Source: Stenotrophomonas lactitubi (lineage in GTDB: Bacteria > Pseudomonadota > Gammaproteobacteria > Xanthomonadales > Xanthomonadaceae). Taken from it: a stretch of DNA of 64,000 nucleotides. This document shows, piece after piece, positions 58,834-64,000 of this stretch. The position numbers and the translations under genes are program-made. Position 1 is the first letter of the stretch. The number at the start of each line of letters is the position of its first letter. The notes below the pieces were generated by a model. The model was not told the origin of the DNA. It made no database searches and saw nothing but the letters and a program-made list of their open reading frames with translations. Location: NCBI RefSeq assembly GCF_002803515.1, contig NZ_PHQX01000001.1, positions 1,488,001 through 1,552,000 on the forward strand, in the 5' to 3' direction.

Positions 58834-59856
58834 TCAAAGCGGGAAGCTCTTGGAAATTCCCAGTCGAGAGTTCCTGCCGTCGCGGACTGCCCTGAGTAGC
58901 AGGCGATACCGCGGGAACCTCTGCGTCTTGATCGCAAAGAACGTCAAAAGTCCGAGGTAAATGCACTGGTTAATGTTGTACTCGATCCATGAGCTCATCC
59001 AGATTTTGCTGTCAAAGTAAGCTTGATTGCGCGCTGCGTAGAATGCGCGGAAATCTGACCCGCCCCTCAGCCAGCCTAGGAAGGTGTTGGAGTAGCTCTC
59101 CTTCAAATTCCAGGACTCCTCGAGATCTTCAAGTTCTGCGTCTGTAACAAGGCAGATCGCGCCGCCTCGAGCAGTTATGCGCCTTGTGTACTCGGTGTCA
59201 TCGGCATATAGAACGAAGTCGACGTTCGGGAGGCCAATGGCTTCAAAGAGCTTTCGTGAAGCCATTAGTCCGCCATAGGGTGCATATGGGATATGAACAG
59301 CAGAGGGCGCCGCGCCGGGCGGTGTCTTGGGTCCAATGCGACGCTTGATCTTGAAGAAGAGTTGCCGATAGTGGAATCCGAAGAAGCTTGAGCGCAGAGG
59401 GTAGGCACGTTCTGGATTCATGCCTTGTGCGATATCTGCCTGATGGCTCGGCCGAAACCCCAGTGCTGCCGACCTCTCAGTCCCGTAGTCTCTGGTGGTG
59501 ATCTGAAGCTGTGAATGAAGCTTCTTCAGCGCCCCCTTGCGTGGTGCGTTGTCATCGTCCATGAGCCAAATAAACTCAGCGTTGTCAGCGAGTGCTGCCT
59601 TGATTCCCACCGAGTATCCATTTGCAGATCCACTGTTACTGCTCAGGCGGACAACGCGAAGTTTATCCCCCCATTCATTCTCGATGATGCTGAGGTCGGA
59701 CGTCGATGCGTTGCTCACAACGATTGCCTGATTCACTCCCTCGGATTCGAAAGCGCGGCGAAGCAGTTCACGCAGATACCCGACGCGATCCGCATAGGTT
59801 ACCGTCACCAATGTGGTTGGTCGCGTAGTGGTGTCGATTTCTAGTGGCTCAATCAT
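58834..59856 (-). CDS. GT2-family glycosyltransferase
   Basis: A 340-residue GT-A enzyme of family 2: TLVTVTYADRVGYLRELLRR, SNASTSD, LSSNSGSANGYSVGIKAALA and the metal-binding IWLMDDDNAP (about 96-105). DFVLYADDTEYTRRITARGG is the acceptor/catalytic segment, like galactofuranosyl/rhamnosyl-type transferases. It should act on the growing lipid-linked repeat. It overlaps the flippase gene by 8 bp. Confidence 0.93.
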   Translation of the reverse strand: MIEPLEIDTTTRPTTLVTVTYADRVGYLRELLRRAFESEGVNQAIVVSNASTSDLSIIENEWGDKLRVVRLSSNSGSANGYSVGIKAALADNAEFIWLMDDDNAPRKGALKKLHSQLQITTRDYGTERSAALGFRPSHQADIAQGMNPERAYPLRSSFFGFHYRQLFFKIKRRIGPKTPPGAAPSAVHIPYAPYGGLMASRKLFEAIGLPNVDFVLYADDTEYTRRITARGGAICLVTDAELEDLEESWNLKESYSNTFLGWLRGGSDFRAFYAARNQAYFDSKIWMSSWIEYNINQCIYLGLLTFFAIKTQRFPRYRLLLRAVRDGRNSRLGISKSFPL

Positions 59857-61303
59857 TGTGACGTAAACGCAGAACGATAGGGGCTGCCAGGGTTATTCCC
59901 ACCAATCCGAGCGATATGGAAAGAACAAGCCTGAGCAAGGGGGATGGAATAAATGCTGCGGCTGCCATTACGGCAATTCCGATAATCACCGCTGTAAGCA
60001 TGAATACCGAGGGGCGGCGTAATTCTGGGATGGCTATGCTCGAACATGCGCTGAGGAGGAGATAGTCGAGTGCCATTCTTCCGGACCAAGCTATCGCTGC
60101 GCCAATGATGCCGAAATGGTTTAGCAGTTGCCACAGCGCGACTGCATAGACGGGGAGTTCTATAAGATGCAGCTTGGCGGTGATGCTTGGGCGGCCCGAC
60201 GCCTGCAGAAGTGCGTGCGGAATTCTGGCGATGGAGTTTAGGATCAGGCCGATGCAGAGCCAGTGCAACAGTGGCGTTGATTGCCGGGAGAACTCCTCAT
60301 TGATCCACAGCGAAAGTCCTTCGGGCGCTAGAGCATATATGCCTAGCGCAATCGGATAGACGGCGGAGAACATCAAAAAGGCCGCACTCGTGTAGAGCGA
60401 CTTCAGCTTGTTTGGCTCCCGCGCGCTCCAGCGTGCTGCGAATGCCGGGAAAAATACGCCTATGAGCGCGATTGGGATAAAGCTGAGACGATTGACCAGG
60501 TCGCCTGGCACTGCATAAAAAGGGAGCAGGTGGAGAGCGACCACGCTGCCGATCACAACCTTATCCAGTTGTGCCATTAGAGGGCTGATCAAGTTGCTCA
60601 ATGTGATCCAACTGCCAAATCCGAGAAGCTCCCTTAGATTGCTTCGGTTGAAGCGACCCGAGCTGACATCCAGTGCACCTGTGTGCGCGGAGATTCGAAA
60701 GTAGAATGCCGTGGTTGCGGCTCTGGCTACAGCAAGTGCAATCGTTGCTGGCACCAGGCTATGCGACCATGTAAGCATCAGCAAGGGAGCGCCGAAGTTA
60801 AGCATTCCCATCACGAGGCGAACCCGATTGATTGCGTGAAACTCTGCTCGCGCTTCCAGTAGTCCAATCAGACCGGCCGACAGGATTACGAAAGGGAGGC
60901 CGAGAGCAAGAATTCGAAGGCTGAGCACGCTCTCGTCCCGGAGCGTGGTATCCAGCTTGAGTATCTGGACAAGTAGCGGTGCTGCGACAATCAGCAAGGC
61001 GCACGCAACGAGGCCGAGGACGCCCATGGTCAATAAGGCTGTCTTTGTGACGTCGTGTATGTCTTCGGTGCTTTTGCTTCCAAGTCTGTCAGAGACGAGC
61101 TTCGTAAGTGCGCGTCCGATGCCAAAATCGAAGATGCTGAAGTAGCCAATCAGAGCCCAAATTATCGTCAATAGGCCAAAGCGTTCGTTGCCATAGCCGG
61201 CCAATAGGCTCGGTATGGCTAAGAAGGCGAAAGCGAGCGGAATCCCGGCACCAGCCAAGTTCCATGCGATGCTATGGGCAAAGGAGTGATTTTTCTTTCT
61301 CAT
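59849..61303 (-). CDS. Wzx-like polysaccharide flippase
   Basis: A 484-residue polytopic protein of the polysaccharide biosynthesis (PST/MOP) family with about 12 to 14 helices: SIAWNLAGAGIPLAFAFLAI, GNERFGLLTIIWALIGYFSI, FDFGIGRALTKLVSDRLG, and MAQLDKVVIGSVVALHLLPF. It should flip the lipid-linked repeat unit across the inner membrane. It lies 78 bp after the initiating transferase gene and overlaps the GT2 gene. Confidence 0.93.
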   Translation of the reverse strand: MRKKNHSFAHSIAWNLAGAGIPLAFAFLAIPSLLAGYGNERFGLLTIIWALIGYFSIFDFGIGRALTKLVSDRLGSKSTEDIHDVTKTALLTMGVLGLVACALLIVAAPLLVQILKLDTTLRDESVLSLRILALGLPFVILSAGLIGLLEARAEFHAINRVRLVMGMLNFGAPLLMLTWSHSLVPATIALAVARAATTAFYFRISAHTGALDVSSGRFNRSNLRELLGFGSWITLSNLISPLMAQLDKVVIGSVVALHLLPFYAVPGDLVNRLSFIPIALIGVFFPAFAARWSAREPNKLKSLYTSAAFLMFSAVYPIALGIYALAPEGLSLWINEEFSRQSTPLLHWLCIGLILNSIARIPHALLQASGRPSITAKLHLIELPVYAVALWQLLNHFGIIGAAIAWSGRMALDYLLLSACSSIAIPELRRPSVFMLTAVIIGIAVMAAAAFIPSPLLRLVLSISLGLVGITLAAPIVLRLRHND

Positions 61304-61381
61304 TGAGCCCGCATGCTGTTTGGAGCTGTTGTGCTGCGAAGGCGGGAAGCAAACTTGCTTGAATGCCAGCTTGTTCCTCGA

Positions 61382-62803
61382 TCAGTAGGCGTTTTTGTCT
61401 ATGAAACCCTTGAAAACCGTCATGACGACAATCTTCAGGTCAAACGAAAGTGACCAGTTTTCAATGTAAAAGAGATCACATTCAATGCGTTTGTGAAGAT
61501 CGGTAGAACCCCGCCAGCCGTTCACCTGGGCCCAACCGGTGATGCCTGCCTTGACCATGTGCTTCTTCATGTAGGACGGAATCTCGTGCTTGAACTTGTG
61601 CACGAATACCGGCCGTTCCGGCCTCGGGCCAACAATCGACATGTCGCCCAGCAGGACGTTGATGAACTGCGGTAGCTCATCAAGGCTGGTCCTGCGCAGG
61701 AAGCTTCCTACGCGAGTAGCGCGATTCTCGCCGGCCTTGGCCCAAACCGCCCCAGACGCGCCTTCTGCGTCAACTGGCATCGAGCGGAACTTCAGCATCC
61801 AGAACGTCTTGTTGTTCCAGCTCATCCGTTCCTGTCGATAGAAGACTGGACCTGGGGAGCTGAGCTTCACTGCGAAGGCAATCGCCAACATGATCGGGGA
61901 GATCATGAGCAGGATGAGGCCGGCAAGGATGCGGTCTTCCAGTGCCTTGATCAGACGGGCGCCGCCTTGAAGCGGGGTCTGCTGAAGATTGATGACGGGA
62001 AGGCCGGCAACTTGTTCGACAGAGTGATTCAGCAGGTGCAGTCCGAACATGTCGGGCACGAATTTGATGTCGGCCGTTGAGTGCTGCAGCTGATTCAGGG
62101 CAATCGCAATGTTGTCTTCATCGCGCATCGGGAGCGCAATCCAGACCTGATCGATGTGATTGGCCTCTACATAGGCGCCGAGCCCGTCCAGCTCTCCCAG
62201 TTTGCTTGCGTGCTGAACACTGCCGCGATCAGACGGTGTCGCAAACCAGCCGCGCACGTCGATGCCTGCCCAGGTGGCCGACCTCAGGGAGCTGACGATG
62301 TGCTGCGAGTCGGTGGTGGCACCCACGATGACCGCGCTGCGCAGGTCCGTGCCTCGGGCTCGGATCCAGCCGGCTATGGTGCGAACGCCAATTCGGAGGG
62401 CAAATGCGCCAGCCAGGCTCAATCCAAACCAGGCAGCAAGCCAGATCCGTGAAAGCTCATCGGTCACCTGGATGGCAGTGGAGTAGGCGAGAAGGCCGCC
62501 GAAGATCACGGCAAGCTTCATCAGGACCTGGCCAAACTCCGCGAGCAAGCTGCGCCCGCGCCAGCTCTCGTACAATGATGACGATCCAAGGACGAGAAGT
62601 GCGAAAAGCAGCGTGATGGCGACCAGCCGGACATAGTTCATCGGCATCTGCAGTTCGCCGAATCTCAGTGCATGGGCCGCCAGTGCGGCTGCTACCAGAA
62701 CGACGGGATCTCCGATCCTCAGGGCGAGACCCAGTGCGGGTCCAAACCTGCTTCCTGAAGCGTTCCAAAGTCCGGCATGGTGCCGGGCGGGCACGTAAGA
62801 CAT
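61382..62803 (-). CDS. Undecaprenyl-phosphate sugar-1-phosphate transferase (WcaJ/GumD-like)
   Basis: A 473-residue polyprenyl glycosylphosphotransferase that starts repeat-unit synthesis by loading a hexose-1-phosphate (usually glucose) on undecaprenyl phosphate. There are four N-terminal helices, a Rossmann-like middle domain ([20 protein letters not shown]) and a C-terminal catalytic domain with a reentrant helix ([20 protein letters not shown]). Catalytic motifs are [32 protein letters not shown] and [16 protein letters not shown] 62803 is chosen because AAGGAAG lies 8 nt upstream. It heads the minus-strand polysaccharide operon. Confidence 0.95.
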   Translation of the reverse strand: MSYVPARHHAGLWNASGSRFGPALGLALRIGDPVVLVAAALAAHALRFGELQMPMNYVRLVAITLLFALLVLGSSSLYESWRGRSLLAEFGQVLMKLAVIFGGLLAYSTAIQVTDELSRIWLAAWFGLSLAGAFALRIGVRTIAGWIRARGTDLRSAVIVGATTDSQHIVSSLRSATWAGIDVRGWFATPSDRGSVQHASKLGELDGLGAYVEANHIDQVWIALPMRDEDNIAIALNQLQHSTADIKFVPDMFGLHLLNHSVEQVAGLPVINLQQTPLQGGARLIKALEDRILAGLILLMISPIMLAIAFAVKLSSPGPVFYRQERMSWNNKTFWMLKFRSMPVDAEGASGAVWAKAGENRATRVGSFLRRTSLDELPQFINVLLGDMSIVGPRPERPVFVHKFKHEIPSYMKKHMVKAGITGWAQVNGWRGSTDLHKRIECDLFYIENWSLSFDLKIVVMTVFKGFIDKNAY

Positions 62804-63103
62804 GTCGATTTCTTCCTTGTTGAGGATCTGTGCATCCAGCAATCGCCTCGCTGCCCGGGGGCTGGCGGCGCCGATCCGGCGGTCAGTCCAACCAGTTAGC
62901 TGTTACAATCGATCACACGATGATAACAGAACCTTCACCCTGTCGTGACACAGGTCCGGTTTTGGGAGTGTCAGGAGCTGGGGTGCGTCGCTCGGTTGAG
63001 CTGGGTGGCACGTTGATGCAGGTATACTGGTTGGCTAACTTTCGTATGCGAAGCGTGGGTGGCTGGCGTACGTACTTCATGTCGACCGCCAGAGGATTGG
63101 CTC
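62804..63103. promoter_or_regulatory. Divergent promoter region of the polysaccharide locus
   Basis: This 300-bp gap separates the two arms of the locus. A 26-bp imperfect dyad (GTTACAATCG at 62902-62911 against CGATGATAAC at 62918-62927, 8 of 10 pairs) is the clearest candidate operator. TATACT at 63023-63028 is a plausible -10 for the plus-strand genes, giving a leader of about 70 nt; no strong -35 is seen. No JUMPstart/ops element was recognised. Confidence 0.45.
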
Positions 63104-63544
63104 ATGTTCAACAAGGTGCTGTTGGTCTGCATCGGAAACATCTGCCGAAGCCCAACCGCAGAGATTCTCATGCGGCACCAGCTTCGGGATCGCGCTGGGG
63201 TGCATGTCTCCTCCGCAGGGCTTCAGGCATTGGTCGGTCGGCCGATAGATGAGACCGCAGGAGAGTTGCTTCGGGAGAAGGGGCATGATCCTGGCTCCCA
63301 TCGAGGGCGTCTGGCGACACCGTCTGTGTTGTCGGCGGCCGACCTGGTGCTGGTGATGGAGCAGTCCCATGTGGCGAGAATTGCCCGTGAGGTTCCCCAG
63401 GTGAGCGGCAAGACATTCCTGCTGGGCCATTGGGATGGGAAGGCAGAGATCCCCGACCCCTATCGCCAGCAGCGGATCGCGTTTGAACACGTCTACGGTT
63501 TGATCGAGCAGGGCGTCGCCCGCTGGGCAAGCCATATCAAGTAA
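63104..63544 (+). CDS. Low-molecular-weight protein tyrosine phosphatase (Wzb-like)
   Basis: A 146-residue LMW-PTP with the P-loop CIGNICRS (residues 9-16; nucleophile Cys9) and the C-terminal general acid in EIPDPYRQ. In capsule/EPS systems this enzyme dephosphorylates the Wzc tyrosine kinase encoded next to it and so controls chain length and export. AGAGGA lies 7 nt before ATG 63104. It is followed after 38 bp by the Wzc-like gene. Confidence 0.95.
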   Translation: MFNKVLLVCIGNICRSPTAEILMRHQLRDRAGVHVSSAGLQALVGRPIDETAGELLREKGHDPGSHRGRLATPSVLSAADLVLVMEQSHVARIAREVPQVSGKTFLLGHWDGKAEIPDPYRQQRIAFEHVYGLIEQGVARWASHIK

Positions 63545-63582
63545 TTGCCGCGCTGGTGCGGTGTTTTCAAGAAACGGATGCT

Positions 63583-64000
63583 ATGACCAAGGAAACCAGT
63601 GCGCGGCCCACCCGCGAAGACGACGAGATTGACCTGCGGGATCTGCTGGGCGTACTCATTGATCGCAAATGGTGGATTCTGGGCACGACCTTCCTGTTCG
63701 TGCTGGTTGGTGCTGCCTACGCCATCTTGACGCCACCGGTGTATCGGGCCGAGGCCACGGTGCAGGTCGAGTCGAAGATGCCCACCATTCCGGGTCTTTC
63801 GGATCTGACCTCTTTGGGGGGCGGTGGCAGCACTGCGTCCACTACGGAAGTTGCGCTGCTGACGTCGCGTACGATTGTCGGTACCGCGGTTGACAAGATG
63901 CAGCTCGAGACGGTCGTCGAGCCCGTGCGTTTCCCGTTGGTGGGTGGGCTGATTGCGCGCCGCTTCTCGGGTGAAGCTGAAAACGAGGTGGCGGCTCCCG
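63583..64000 (+). CDS. Wzc-like polysaccharide co-polymerase/tyrosine kinase, 5' part
   Basis: The first 139 codons are present and run off the window end without a stop. The sequence shows a Wzz-type chain-length domain: EDDEIDLRDLLGVLIDRKWW, a membrane helix ILGTTFLFVLVGAAYAIL (about 32-49), then PPVYRAEATVQVESKMPTIP and TEVALLTSRTIVGTAVDKM. The kinase domain would lie beyond the window. Its position after the LMW-PTP gene supports the Wzb-Wzc pairing. The ATG at 63583 overlaps a weak upstream GGA. Confidence 0.9.
   Translation, partial: MTKETSARPTREDDEIDLRDLLGVLIDRKWWILGTTFLFVLVGAAYAILTPPVYRAEATVQVESKMPTIPGLSDLTSLGGGGSTASTTEVALLTSRTIVGTAVDKMQLETVVEPVRFPLVGGLIARRFSGEAENEVAAP

Noticed and set aside
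62804..63103. JUMPstart/ops element for RfaH
   Set aside because: Only a weak GGCGGT string was found, on the wrong side and without the rest of the consensus.

Overview
The window is a GC-rich chromosomal segment that fits the Stenotrophomonas maltophilia complex (Xanthomonadaceae). The evidence is the many short GTAG-headed palindromes between genes (the SMAG repeat family described in S. maltophilia), an APH(3')-II type kinase like the chromosomal aph(3')-IIc of that species, an oleate hydratase, and a TonB-receptor-rich, regulator-rich accessory gene content. No rRNA, tRNA, CRISPR array, transposase or integrase gene was seen.

Layout. (1) 1-16.6 kb: small accessory modules, many with a regulator next to its target: LysR/DJ-1, an ArsR operon with two SRPBCC proteins, a MarR repressor divergent from a TetX-like flavin monooxygenase, oleate hydratase, an SDR divergent from an AraC regulator, a TetR with a membrane protein that carries the same operator, and a GlxA-like AraC regulator. 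(2) 16.9-28.6 kb: a 10-gene co-directional cluster. It holds a TonB receptor, FMN reductase, three luciferase-like monooxygenases, a DUF3088 protein, an M20 deacetylase-like hydrolase, a GNAT, a fused ABC permease/ATPase and a binding protein. The gene content matches the Bacillus ytm/yxe operons for S-alkyl-cysteine salvage, with an outer-membrane receptor added. (3) 28.7-44.4 kb: an Imm1-like orphan, a large secreted glycosidase with a LacI-type palindrome, a LysR/quinone reductase pair, a metallo-beta-lactamase-fold protein divergent from a TetR, a TetR/O-methyltransferase pair, a membrane EAL phosphodiesterase, and two antibiotic-kinase homologues (APH(3')-II and APH(9)-like) around a TetR/membrane acyltransferase-like pair.

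(4) 44.45-45.0 kb: a gene-free, nested palindromic cluster built from several repeat families. It contains two diverged copies of a roughly 100-bp structured element whose stems co-vary. (5) 45.0-51.7 kb: a minus-strand housekeeping run (DUF4190, methyltransferase, pyrD, murB, EamA exporter, joined by 4-bp start/stop overlaps) and an ALDH7 (amaB)/SDR pair. (6) 51.8-64 kb: a Wzx/Wzy-type surface polysaccharide locus. galE, glycosyltransferases, acyltransferase, polymerase, flippase and the initiating phosphoglycosyl transferase lie on the minus strand, divergent from a Wzb-like phosphatase and the start of a Wzc-like kinase. The core of this locus is visibly AT-richer than its surroundings, as is usual for exchanged serotype cassettes.

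Several candidate operators can be read directly as perfect palindromes inside promoter-like sequences (ArsR, MarR, TetR, LacI types). REP-type repeats do more than fill gaps here: in two genes they form part of the N-terminal coding sequence, and in three they supply the stop codon.
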